Shown: positions 16,852 through 27,109, counted from the first letter of the stretch. The stretch: 64,000 nucleotides of DNA from Streptomyces sp. MspMP-M5 (GCF_000373585.1 NZ_KB891898.1:1-64000); one strand, 5' to 3'. Notes: generated by a model from the letters alone, not told the origin. Translations and numbers: made by a program.

Positions 16852-18161
16852 CGCGGTTGCCGGACCCGGACCGCTCACGTGCCCTCCTCATCGGTACCAG
16901 CGCCCACACCAACGGGTCCGATCTGCCCAGCCTGCCCGCCATCGAGGCCAACCTCGCCCATCTGCGGCAGGTGCTCACCGATCCCGCCACGGGCTCCCTG
17001 CCGCCGGAGCACTGCATCACCGTGGCCGATCCCGCCACGGTCTCCGAGGCAGGTTCCTTACTTGCCCACGTCGCCCAGGAAGCGACCGACCTGCTGTTCG
17101 TGTACTACGGCGGGCACGGCCTGGTCGACGACCGGGGCAGGCTCCACCTCGCGCTGCCCCACACAGATACCGCCAACATCCGCTGGACCGCGCTGTCGTT
17201 CGAGACCTTGCGCGAGGAACTGCTCGACAGCCCGGCCTCGATCCGGGTATTGGTGCTGGACTGCTGCTTCTCCGGACGGGCCACCGAGGCGATGACGGGC
17301 GGACACGGCACAGTCGCTGGACAACTTGACGTTGCCGGTACCTACACGCTCGCCTCCACCGCGGCCAACGCCGTCGCCTACGCACCCCAAGGCACCACGC
17401 ATACCGCGTTCACCGGCGCCCTGCTCGCAGCCCTGCGAGGGCCGGAGCCACTGAACCTGGACGACCTCTTCGAGGCGATGCGACGCGATCTCGCAGCGCG
17501 CGGCATGCCCCGGCCTCAGCGACGGGTGATCAACAACGCGGGTGATCTCGTCCTGGTACGTGCCTCCGAACCTGCTGCCCCTCGCCCTGCCCCCGCGATC
17601 GACCCCGGTGCCTCTGCTTCGGCTCGGCCCCCGTGGCTCAAGGACAGCGCCGCAGCCCAGCCGGAGCCCCCACGGCCGAAGAAACCAATCCGCCGCATCC
17701 CGGTTTGGGTGTGGTCGCCGCTCATCGTCGTGGCGCCCGGACTGGTCTTCGGGTACTGGTGGATATACACACAGACGCACTGGGACCGGAACGACCTCAA
17801 GAGCACGCTGCAGCACGTGGCCACAACACTGGAGGAAGACCCGTGGACTTCCGGCGATAACCTCGGCACGTACATGAGCGGCCTGATTGACAGAACAGGC
17901 AAAAACGTCTCGTTTCAAAATATCTCTGTGGACCGGGTTTCGTATGCCGGCGCCAACGCCAAAAGCAGCGCCGGCGACTATTCCGTCACCGACATGGAGA
18001 AGGGCCTCGCCTTCTGTATGCACGTCGCTGGAGCCCCCGATAGTTCCGCTCCGTCCACCGCGCCCCGCGAGAACCTGACTGTCAACGTCACGGACGGCGC
18101 GTGCCCGACCGCCGGCAGGCCGAGCACCGGCCAGGGATCGAGTCCGTCGTCGACACCTTGA
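16848..18161 (+). CDS. Membrane-anchored caspase-like protease, EACC1-associated
   Basis: A 437-residue protein. Residues 1-235 form a caspase/peptidase C14 fold with the catalytic His90 (VYYGGHG) and Cys140 (VLDCCFSGRA). A proline-rich linker follows, then a membrane helix at about 284-308 (VWVWSPLIVVAPGLVFGYWW), then an outward-facing domain of about 130 residues (LKSTLQHVATTLEEDPWTSG ...) that I do not recognise. The topology suggests an outside sensor and an inside protease. Codon 71 is TTA (17058-17060). It is coupled to EACC1. By family knowledge such caspases are predicted suicide or conflict effectors; the activation signal and substrate are unknown. Confidence 0.88.
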   Translation: MTRLPDPDRSRALLIGTSAHTNGSDLPSLPAIEANLAHLRQVLTDPATGSLPPEHCITVADPATVSEAGSLLAHVAQEATDLLFVYYGGHGLVDDRGRLHLALPHTDTANIRWTALSFETLREELLDSPASIRVLVLDCCFSGRATEAMTGGHGTVAGQLDVAGTYTLASTAANAVAYAPQGTTHTAFTGALLAALRGPEPLNLDDLFEAMRRDLAARGMPRPQRRVINNAGDLVLVRASEPAAPRPAPAIDPGASASARPPWLKDSAAAQPEPPRPKKPIRRIPVWVWSPLIVVAPGLVFGYWWIYTQTHWDRNDLKSTLQHVATTLEEDPWTSGDNLGTYMSGLIDRTGKNVSFQNISVDRVSYAGANAKSSAGDYSVTDMEKGLAFCMHVAGAPDSSAPSTAPRENLTVNVTDGACPTAGRPSTGQGSSPSSTP

Positions 18162-18983
18162 GAGCTCAGCTGAGCCTGTGACGCCATGGAGGCTGAATTC
18201 CCGCCGGAGAACTGCATCCAGTTTCCCAAGGTCAAACCGCGCGAGATCCTCGGTATGTTCCCGTCTCAGCTGATCTTGCCACCCCAGTTCACAGATCCGG
18301 GCCGGGACCAGATCGTTGAGAGGGGATATCGGGCGCGAAGAGGGTCGAATGGCCCCAAAGTCGGAACGAAATACCCCCCAACCCTGGGAAGAAGAAACCG
18401 TAGCCACCGCTCCCGTGCTCTGGTCTCCTTCAAATTGAGTCAACCAGCTCCTCCAAGGTATCGGTCGGAGGTTCCAGATTCCGCCAAGGCAAGGTGCACG
18501 GTGTGGAGGGGAAGCTCCGGAAGTGCGCGCATGCGCGTGCCGCGAGGTTGGGGGAGATGGGCACGTCGCGTGTTTTCCCCCTTTGGGAGGCAGAATTACG
18601 GCCTGCCCTTCGCACTTGCAAGACCCGAGGATTGGGACCGGGCACCCGGTTGCACGGCCAGAGTGCAGAAAAGGGCGGGTTGTGCCGGTTGCCTCTCCGG
18701 TCGGCCGCACCCTCCTCGGCGCGGTCACGTCGAAGCTGAGTGGCCGTAGGACCGAAGCGTCGGGAAGAAGGGAAGCGCCTTGGCTGGCATGGATGCATGG
18801 GTCAGTTGGCAACACATCCGAGGGCGTCAGGACATGACGAGTGGAGTCAGCCCTTTCAAGTGCGGTGACGTCGTGACGCAGCGACATCAGGACCCGGTTC
18901 TCCAGCGAGAGAGGGGTGCCCGCCACCGTGGTCACCAGATAACGGATGCCAGACGGGGGCTGTCCGCTTCGCCCGCCGGGTTT
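18162..18983. other. Gene-poor stretch in the island
   Basis: About 820 bases between the caspase gene and the convergent reverse-strand gene. Base composition is visibly less G+C-rich than elsewhere. Forward and reverse frames are open for 100-190 codons but show neither third-position bias nor recognisable domains. I assign no gene. It may be decayed coding sequence. Confidence 0.6.
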
Positions 18984-19754
18984 CTACCGGTTGAGTTGCC
19001 TGGCGATGTACAGGAACTCGTCCTGGGACATGAGTGGGTCACCCGCTTCGACGGTGACGGTATAGCCGCTTTCGGACCAGGTGACGGATCGACTGCCGCG
19101 GGCGTGCTCCTGGAAGTGCGCAGAGTGTCCGTTGATGACGACAGGGGTGCCGGCAGTGATCGAGGTTTCGCCTGCGATTTCCGAGATGCTTACGTATCCG
19201 GCCTGACCTCCCTTGTCGAGGTTCCGTTGGTAGGTGGTTGTCCAGGCGGGTTTCCGGGCCCTTACGTAGGGCGGGCTGGAGCGGTTTCCGGGGGCGATGA
19301 CGGTGTCCGTCTGTGTGTAGCCGTGCGGAAGGTAGTGGGGACGGATGAGGCGGGAGCCGTTGAAGGGCGCGATGGTGGAGTGGGTAGCGCTGTCGGTGAT
19401 GTCCCGGTCGCCCACCGGCTCCGAGAGTGTGGTGCTGACCAGACCGTCATGAGGGTCGTCGCACACGGTGTTCTCGGACACGAAGGAGTGCCGTTTCCGC
19501 GTAAGCACCAGGGTGATGGTGTGGGCGGCCTCGTGCGCCTCCAGGTTGGGCTTGTCTTCGCAGCCCGTCCAGTCGACGGGCGTGGTGAGCGTACGACCGT
19601 CGCCGCTCATGAGCACATCGCCACGGACAGCCGCCTCGTGGATATGCGAGTGGTCCCATGCGACCCAGCCGGCCACCGCGGCGACGAGGCAAGCCGAGAC
19701 GGTTAGGGCCCATCCGATGCGGCGGCGTCGCGGTTCCTTTCGGGGCACGGTCAC
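18984..19754 (-). CDS. Membrane-anchored protein of unknown function
   Basis: 256 residues: a basic start (PRKEPRRRRIGW), one membrane helix (ALTVSACLVAAVAGWVAW, about residues 16-33), then an extracytoplasmic domain of about 220 residues with two cysteines (TGCEDKP, VCDDPHDG) that could form a disulphide. No catalytic motif is seen. It starts at GTG 19754 behind a GGAA. It lies 97 bases downstream of the S1 protease pseudogene on the same strand and may be its partner. Codon usage is less biased than in the core genes. I do not recognise the family. Confidence 0.7.
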   Translation of the reverse strand: MTVPRKEPRRRRIGWALTVSACLVAAVAGWVAWDHSHIHEAAVRGDVLMSGDGRTLTTPVDWTGCEDKPNLEAHEAAHTITLVLTRKRHSFVSENTVCDDPHDGLVSTTLSEPVGDRDITDSATHSTIAPFNGSRLIRPHYLPHGYTQTDTVIAPGNRSSPPYVRARKPAWTTTYQRNLDKGGQAGYVSISEIAGETSITAGTPVVINGHSAHFQEHARGSRSVTWSESGYTVTVEAGDPLMSQDEFLYIARQLNR

Positions 19755-19851
19755 TCATTCCATGGAGGGGGCGGAGATTTGGGCCTGATCCTGGCGCATC
19801 TCGGGGTGGTGGGCTGAGGCAATTACCAGCCACAGCCCACCACTCACGTGT

Positions 19852-21289
19852 CTACAGGGTCACGAGGGTCCAGCCGGTGTCGTGCAGAGTTTGATAGATC
19901 GGCACGTAGTACACGCCCTGGAGGCACCAAGGCGTCCTGATGTGCCCGTCGAGGACGGTGTCCTTGTTCAGCGATGACGGGCAGGTGACGGTCCGGTCGA
20001 GGGCGGTGATCATGCCGCGTGCTTCATCGGCAGTGAAGTTGTTCACGCCGGCGAAGACGGGGCCGCCGCTGTCGCCGTTTACCGCCGCGACTCCATCAGG
20101 GGTCAGACTGGTGGCGTAGGCGAGATCGGTGACGGGCCGATAGGAACCATCGCCACCCGTGATTCCGATGTCCGTCTTCGCGACCTGGACATTGCAGTGC
20201 ACACCTGAGTTGGCGCCATCGGCGCACACGTAGTCTCCGACGTTGTTGTGTCCCCACCCGACGACGGGCTTGGCGTACCCGTCCCGCCGGGTCGCCGGGC
20301 CGTCGTACAGATAGGGTCCGGCCTGCTTGGACGGCAGGTGGATGCCCTGTGCGTCATCGGGGATGGAGACCTCGGCAGCGTCGTTGCCTCCCACGACGTC
20401 CCCGCCTTCCCAGGTACGCCAGAGGCCGTCTCCGCCTTTGGAGCAGTGGCGGGCCGACATCAGGAGGAAGCCCCCGTCCTTGTTCTTGACGCTGAACGAC
20501 CCGGAGCAAATGCCGCCCCCGGGATTGCGTAGAGCAGATCCACCGAACCAAGGCGAGGCATCGTGTTGGCGGTTGGCAGGAGCAGCGGAGAGGTCCTCGC
20601 TCGCCGGCTTGTACGTGGCGACGGTGTTGATCCCGGTCAAGCGGCTCGTTACCGCCTTTACCTCATCGGACTTCCCTTGGCGCGCCTCGCGAAAGAGAAT
20701 CTGTGGCGTCACGCTTACCTGCGCCCCGGTCCCCGTCGTAGCCGATCTCCAGGCTGCCGCCGTCAACGGCTGGCTCGATACTGGTGATGCGGATGCGTTC
20801 TCCCGTGGAGTCGAGGCGTAATGCTGTGGGTTTTCCGCCCCGGAGCAACTTGTTTCGTGCCTTGTGGAGTTCGGCCTTGGAGTAGCGAGCTGGTACGACT
20901 TCGGCCGTCACGCCCTTCGGCAGGTTGGCGAGAATGCGCTGGACGCGTTGTGGTGGAGTGCCCTTCCAGTGGAGGCGAAGGCGGTTGTGTTCGGCGTCGA
21001 CCTCGATGTCGGTGAATCCGGAGAGCCTGGCTCGGTCGGATTCTGAGATTCCTGCGGTGATGTCGCCGGCTATCTTGTCGAGTGCTTGCTGCTTCTTGAG
21101 GATTGCCAGGACGCGTGGGTCCGTCTTTTGAGCAGCCCTCCCGACGGCTGCGCCCTTCACTGCCTTGTTCCCGCTCGGCTGGGCCGATGCCCCCGCAGGC
21201 AGGGCGGCAATGAGCAGAGCTGATGTGAGTATCACGGCGGAGGGCAGCGCGATCGCTGCCCGTTTGCCTCTTCTGGTGCTGGCCGTCAA
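19852..21289 (-). pseudogene. Secreted trypsin-like S1 protease, frameshifted
   Basis: Read in two frames, this is one protein. A signal peptide (RAAIALPSAVILTSALLIAA ... ASA) and a prodomain (SGFTDIEVDAEHNRLRLHWK; VQRILANLPKGVTAEVVP) occupy the first frame up to GGSLEIGYDGDRGA. The protease domain (VSVTPQILFREARQG, LMSARHC with the catalytic His, NGDSGGPVF with the catalytic Ser) continues in the next frame. The shift falls at about 20705-20735, near the GGGGACCGGGG run, and needs one extra base (or two lost). Prodomain plus protease resembles alpha-lytic/streptogrisin-type enzymes. Codon 157 is TTA (20819-20821). The start is taken as TTG 21289 behind GGGGGGAA; an ATG at 21322 is possible. 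A sequencing error could also explain the break. Confidence 0.75.
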
Positions 21290-21308
21290 GGATTCCCCCC
21301 ATATTCGA

Positions 21309-21482
21309 TCAGCCGTTGGCATGATCATGGTGCTTTTTCGGGAGGTGGGAAGCAATGAGGGAATCAGCCCGTCCGGGAGGCGAGTCGGCCACCGTCTGTA
21401 AAGGAGTCTTCCGCTCCGCTCGCTGCGCCAGCGCCTTGGTGAACTCCCGGGCTTCGCGCCCGGCGAGACGCCGGACACTCAT
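21309..21482 (-). CDS. Possible small ORF before the S1 protease
   Basis: 57 codons starting ATG 21482 with a GAGG about 8 bases upstream; the product begins MSVRRLAGREAREFTKALAQ. The first half has high third-position G/C; the second half does not, and it contains a TTA codon. It ends 20 bases before the TTG start of the protease, so it could be a leader cistron. No known domain. Confidence 0.3.
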   Translation of the reverse strand: MSVRRLAGREAREFTKALAQRAERKTPLQTVADSPPGRADSLIASHLPKKHHDHANG

Positions 21483-21859
21483 ACCCTCACCTCGGGCTCG
21501 TGGCGGAGACTGGGTCAGAGTCCCTCGTGTCCGCCCTGGTGGGGCGGTGCGGTACAGAGCGGACAGGGCCCCACTGCATCGAGCGGCGGTTCACTGTGCT
21601 CGCTGAGAAGCAGTCGCGACGCGGCGCTCACAGAGACATCCAGGCCCCAGGAGAGGGGGCGTGCTGGGACTTTTCGCCGAGTGAGCGAGAAAGGGTCCGA
21701 CAGCTCTGAAAGGCGCAAAGTCCCAGGTCAGAGAGGGTTTTCTGGCTGCCGATGGTGCTCACTGGGGCGTTTCCCCGTGGAGGCCGCGCCGGCCGGGCGC
21801 GACTGCCTGGATGAGGGGCTGGAGGGGACGCGAGAGGACCCCGGCTGTTGCGCCGCCCT
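21483..21859. other. Intergenic stretch at the island edge
   Basis: About 380 bases between the small ORF before the S1 protease and the hbd terminator. I see no gene, no integrase and no tRNA. It contains short G+C-rich dyads only. Confidence 0.5.
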
Positions 21860-21898
21860 TGGCGCTGTTCCAGGTGAAATCCCCCTGGAACAGCGCCA
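21860..21898 (-). terminator. Terminator of hbd
   Basis: A 15-bp stem (21860-21874 with 21884-21898, arms GGCGCTGTTCCAGG/complement plus one T-A pair) and a 9-base loop, 22 bases beyond the reverse-strand hbd stop. Confidence 0.8.
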
Positions 21899-21920
21899 GT
21901 TGGTGGCGGCGTCGAACTTC

Positions 21921-22790
21921 CTAGTACGAGTAGAAGCCGGATCCGCTCTTGCGGCCGAGCCGTCCCGCGTCGACCATCCTCTGCAGCAGTGGGGGAGCGG
22001 CGTACAGCGGCTCCTTGTACTCCTCGTACATGGACGCGGCGACCGAGGCGACGGTGTCCAGGCCGATCAGGTCGGAGAGCTTGAGCGGGCCCATCGGGTG
22101 GGCGCAGCCCATCTCCATGCCGTTGTCGATGTCCTCGCGGCTGGCCATGCCCGACTCGAACATCCGGATCGCGGAGAGCAGGTACGGGATGAGCAGGGCG
22201 TTCACCACGAAGCCGGAGCGGTCCTGGGCGCGGATGGCGTGCTTGCCGAGGACGTCCTGGACCAGCGACTCGGCGCGCTTGAGGGTCTCCTCGCCGGTGG
22301 TGAGGGCCGGGATCAGCTCGACCAGCTTCTGCACCGGTGCCGGGTTGAAGAAGTGGATGCCGATGACCTGGTCGGGCCGGGAGGTGGCGACCGCCAGCTT
22401 CACCAGGGGGATGGACGAGGTGTTGGACGCCAGGATCGCGTCCGGGCGGACCACCACCTGGTCGAGCACCTGGAAGATCTCGGTCTTGACCTGCTCGTTC
22501 TCCACCACGGCCTCGATGACGAGGTCGCGGTCGGCGAACTCGCCCAGGTCGGTGGTGAAGCTGAGCCGGGCGAGCGTCGTGTCGCGTTCGGCCACGGTGA
22601 TCTTGCCGCGTTCGGCGGCCTTGCCGAGGGAGTTGGTCAGGCGGGTGCGCCCCAGCTCCAGTGCCTCGCCGGTGGTCTCCGCGACCTTGACGTCCAGCCC
22701 GGCGCGGGCGCACACCTCGGCGATGCCTGCGCCCATCTGGCCGCAGCCGACCACTCCGACGCGTGCAATGTCGGCGAATGAGTCCGTCAC
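21921..22790 (-). CDS. hbd: 3-hydroxybutyryl-CoA dehydrogenase
   Basis: A 289-residue NAD(P)-dependent enzyme that interconverts 3-hydroxybutyryl-CoA and acetoacetyl-CoA. N-terminal Rossmann motif VGVVGCGQMGAGIAEVCARA; family signatures ASNTSSIPL, GIHFFNPAPVQKLVE and DRSGFVVNALLIPYL; C-terminal dimerisation domain with ELIPALT upstream and GLDTVASV within. It starts at GTG 22790 behind AAAGG. It runs away from the GH10-like gene. The C-terminal end (LLQRMVDAGRLGRKSGSGF) is duplicated as a diverged fragment at 15190-15264, so this gene marks one border of the island. Confidence 0.93.
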   Translation of the reverse strand: MTDSFADIARVGVVGCGQMGAGIAEVCARAGLDVKVAETTGEALELGRTRLTNSLGKAAERGKITVAERDTTLARLSFTTDLGEFADRDLVIEAVVENEQVKTEIFQVLDQVVVRPDAILASNTSSIPLVKLAVATSRPDQVIGIHFFNPAPVQKLVELIPALTTGEETLKRAESLVQDVLGKHAIRAQDRSGFVVNALLIPYLLSAIRMFESGMASREDIDNGMEMGCAHPMGPLKLSDLIGLDTVASVAASMYEEYKEPLYAAPPLLQRMVDAGRLGRKSGSGFYSY

Positions 22791-22949
22791 CTCGTGCCTT
22801 TCGCTGATCTTCAGGACTGGCGGTACGCCGTAAGGGTCCGACGCCCGCCTCGACCCCGACGTTACTCCGCGAGGTGCTGGGACGAGGGCGCCGGGGCGGG
22901 CATTCTGAGCCTGCCACTCGGGACGAAACGGACAAGATGGGGGCTTTTC

Positions 22950-24167
22950 ATGCACGGGATCACACGCCGCGGGTTCGGTGCGGCGACGCTGGGCGGGGCC
23001 GCCTGCCTGCTGGGCGCCGGCGCCCCGGCCGCGGCCGGCGCTTCCTCCGGGCGGGAGCTGCGCGGGATGTGGCTGGGGACGGTGGCCAACCTCGACTGGC
23101 CGTCCAAGCCCGGCCTGGACCGCGCGACCCAACAGCGGGAACTGGCCAGGCTCCTGGACATCGCCGTCGACAGACGGCTCAACGCGGTGTTCTTCCAGGT
23201 GCGTCCGACGGCGGACGCCCTCTGGCCGTCGCCGTACGAACCCTGGGCCCAGTGCCTGACCGGCGTCCAGGGCCGCGACCCGGGCTGGGACCCGCTGGGC
23301 TTCGCGGTGCACGAGGCGCACCGGCGCGGCCTGGCGCTGCACGCGTGGTTCAACCCGTACCGGGTGGCCAACCACACCGACCCCGGCCGGCTGGCGCACG
23401 GCCACCCCGCCCGCCGGCACCCGGACTGGGTGCTGCCCTACGGCGGCAAGCTCTACTACAACCCCGGGCTGCCGGTGGTCCGGCGCTTCGTGCAGGACGC
23501 GATGCTGGACGCGGTGCGCCGCTACGCGGTCGACGGGGTGCACTTCGACGACTACTTCTACCCGTACCCGGTCGCCGGCCAGGCGTTCCACGACGACGCC
23601 GCCTACGAGGCGTACGGCGCGGACTTCGCCGACCGCGCCGACTGGCGGCGGGACAACGTGGACCTGCTGATCCGGGAGATGGGGCGGCGGCTGGCCGCGA
23701 TCGACCAGCGGGTGCGCTTCGGCGTCAGCCCGTTCGCGGTCTGGCGCAACGCCGCGACCGATCCGCGCGGCTCCCGGACCCAGGCGGGCGTGCAGACGTA
23801 CGACGACCTCTACGCCGACACCCGGCGCTGGGTGCGGGAGGGCTGGATCGACTACATCGTGCCGCAGGTGTACTGGCCGCTGGGCTTCGCCGCCGCCGAC
23901 TACGCGGAGCTGGTGCCCTGGTGGGCGCACACCGTGGCGGGCACCGATGTGGACCTCTACATCGGCGAGGCGCTCTACAAGGTGGGCCGGACCTCGCGGC
24001 CCACCGCCTGGCGGGACCCGGCCGAACTCTCCCGCCATGTCGCCTTCGCCCGCCGCTACCGGGAGGTCGGCGGGCACGTCTACTTCTCGGCCAAGGACGT
24101 GGTGCGGGACCCGCTGGGCGCGCTGTCCCGGGTCGCCGCGGACCACTACGGAGGCGCGCGGCGCTGA
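22950..24167 (+). CDS. Secreted glycoside hydrolase, GH10-like (DUF187) family
   Basis: 405 residues with a Tat-type signal (TRRGFGAATLGGAACLLG), then a TIM-barrel typical of the family once called DUF187: RGMWLGTVANLDWPS, NAVFFQVRPTADALWPS, LALHAWFNPYRVAN, VDGVHFDDYFYPYP, WIDYIVPQVYWPLGF. Related proteins act on cell-wall or exopolysaccharide glycans; the substrate here is unknown. It starts at ATG 22950, divergent from hbd with a 159-base gap. Confidence 0.88.
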   Translation: MHGITRRGFGAATLGGAACLLGAGAPAAAGASSGRELRGMWLGTVANLDWPSKPGLDRATQQRELARLLDIAVDRRLNAVFFQVRPTADALWPSPYEPWAQCLTGVQGRDPGWDPLGFAVHEAHRRGLALHAWFNPYRVANHTDPGRLAHGHPARRHPDWVLPYGGKLYYNPGLPVVRRFVQDAMLDAVRRYAVDGVHFDDYFYPYPVAGQAFHDDAAYEAYGADFADRADWRRDNVDLLIREMGRRLAAIDQRVRFGVSPFAVWRNAATDPRGSRTQAGVQTYDDLYADTRRWVREGWIDYIVPQVYWPLGFAAADYAELVPWWAHTVAGTDVDLYIGEALYKVGRTSRPTAWRDPAELSRHVAFARRYREVGGHVYFSAKDVVRDPLGALSRVAADHYGGARR

Positions 24168-24230
24168 CCGCGGCCGGGTCCGGGCCGGGGCGCGGCGGTG
24201 ACGGGCGGTCCGCCACCGCCGCGAGGTCCG

Positions 24231-24440
24231 TCAGCTGATGGTGTGGGGTTCGGTGGGCCTGGGGTGCTGGACGACGCAGTCCGGGCCGGGCCACATGATC
24301 GTTTCGTGGCCGTCCTCGGCGCGGATGCGGTAGGGCGGTTCGCCGTTGGTCCCCAGCACCTCCACGATCTCGACCAGGTGATCGCCATGGCCGACGGTCC
24401 TGCCGTGCACCAGCAGCCGGTCGCCCGTCTTCGCGTGCAT
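24231..24440 (-). CDS. DUF1918 small protein
   Basis: 69 residues: MHAKTGDRLLVHGRTVG, VEIVEVLGTNGEPPYRIRAE and GHETIMWPGPDC, the standard DUF1918 pattern (small beta-barrel-like domain, SH3-like in some analyses). It starts at ATG 24440 with GGAGGAG upstream. Such single-domain proteins are abundant in streptomycetes and their role is not known. It is convergent with the hydrolase. Confidence 0.9.
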   Translation of the reverse strand: MHAKTGDRLLVHGRTVGHGDHLVEIVEVLGTNGEPPYRIRAEDGHETIMWPGPDCVVQHPRPTEPHTIS

Positions 24441-24624
24441 CTGGGCTCCTCCCGCGTCGGGTGGCCGCCGACCGGGGCGGCCGACGCGCACGGCGGCCGG
24501 GCGGTGGGACGGCCAGTGGATTGCGGGCCCGGGAACGGCCCGGACGGCTCTCCTGCCGTCGCCGCCAGTGTATGTCCGCACGCCCGGGGCGCACCCGGTG
24601 AGACGGGCGGGCGCCCCGGGCCGG

Positions 24625-25573
<949 letters not shown>

Positions 25574-25575
<2 letters not shown>

Positions 25576-27040
25576 GCAAGAGCGTAGCAGTGGGGCCGGG
25601 TTGGCCGCGATCCTGCGAGAAGAGCTGAAGCGCTACTCTCCAGGAGAGAAGCTGCCGTCGAGTCGTGCCCTGATCGAGCGGCACCGGGTCAGTCCGGTGA
25701 CGGTCTCCCGGGCGCTCGCCGAGCTGGCCGCCGAGGGGCTGGTCGTCACCCGCCCCGGCGCGGGGGCGTTCCGCGCCGAGCCGCGCCGCACGGCACCCCG
25801 CCCGGTCGACACCTCCTGGCAGGAGATCGCGCTCAGCGCCGAACCGGCCGGCGACCAGGTGCCGCGCAGCGTCGACGCCTCCGGCGTCCTGGCCACCCTC
25901 GCCGCCCCCGGACCCGGCGTCATCGAACTCCACGGCGGCTATCTCCCGCCCGCCCTCCAGCCCGAACGCGCCCTGGCCGCCGCGCTCGCCCGGGCCGGCC
26001 GGCGGCCCGGCGTCTGGAGCCGCCCGCCGGTCGACGGGGTACCGGAGCTGCGCGCCTGGTTCGCCCGCGAGATCGGCGGCCCCGACGGCCCGCTCTCCGC
26101 CAGCGACGTCCTGATCACCGCGGGCGGCCAGAGCGCCCTGACCGCCGCGCTGCGCGCCCTCGCCGCGCCCGGCGCCCCGGTCCTCGTCGAGTCGCCGACC
26201 TACCCCGGCATGCTGGCCGTCGCCCGGGCCGCGGGGCTCCGCCCGGTGCCGGTCCCGATGGACGCCGACGGGGTGCGCACCGACCTGCTCGCCGACGCCT
26301 TCCGGGCCAGCGGCGCCCGGCTGTTCGTCTGCCAGCCGTTGTTCCAGAACCCCTCCGGCGCGGTGCTGGCCCCCGACCGCCGCCGGGAGGTGCTGCGGGT
26401 GGCCCGCGCGGCCGGCGCCTTCGTCGTCGAGGACGACTTCGCCCGGCTGCTGGGCCACGCCGACGCGCCGCCACTGCCGCCGACCCTGCTCGCCGACGAC
26501 CCGGACGGCACCGTGGTGCACCTCCGCTCGCTGACCAAGGCGACCTCGCCGAGCCTGCGGGTGGGCGCCCTGGCCGCCCGCGGCCCGGTGCTGGACCGGC
26601 TGCGCGCGATCCAGGTCGTCGACAGCTTCTTCGTCTCCGGTCCGCTCCAGGAGGCCGCGCTGGAACTCGTCGGCTCGCCCGCCTGGCAGCGTCATCTTCG
26701 GGCCATCTCCTCGGAGTTGACGTCCCGTCGGCAAACGGTGCGGGCCGCCCTGCGGCGCGAGCTGCCGGCGCTCGACCCGGCGGCGCCCGGGCAGCACCCG
26801 GCGCTCGGCGGCTACCACCTCTGGCTGCGGCTGCCGGACGGCACCGACGAGGCGGCGCTGACCGCCGCCGCCCTGCGCGCGGGCGTCGCGGTGGCCGGTG
26901 GCCGCCCCTACTTCGCCGCCGAGCCGCCGGCCGCCCACCTCCGGCTGAGCTTCGCCTCGGCCGCCGGCGCCGCCGAACTGGCCGAGGGCGTCCGCCGGCT
27001 CCGGACCGCCTGCGACGCACTGGGCGTACCGGTGGCCTGA
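25574..27040 (+). CDS. MocR-type (GntR-HTH + aminotransferase) regulator
   Basis: 488 residues. N-terminal GntR winged helix at about residues 8-72 (LAAILREELKRYSPGEKLPS, VSPVTVSRALAELAAEGLVV) fused to a PLP aminotransferase fold, with SLTKATSPSLRVG holding the PLP lysine. MocR proteins sense PLP or amino-acid-derived ligands and usually control themselves and a divergent neighbour. Here the divergent neighbour is the EamA transporter, with start codons sharing two bases. The frame is open upstream, but the ATG at 25574 is where the HTH begins. Confidence 0.92.
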
Positions 27041-27109
27041 CCCGGACGGAAGCGGCCGGGCCCGGCAACGCGTTCGACGCGGGCCCGCCCCTTCTGCCAG
27101 TCTCCCCGC

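Noticed and set aside
18186..18749. 187-codon forward open frame after the caspase gene
   Set aside because: No third-position bias, no RBS, low-complexity basic product with no domain.
14826..22000. Integrase, transposase or tRNA attachment site for the island
   Set aside because: None can be read; only the hbd fragment argues for insertion.
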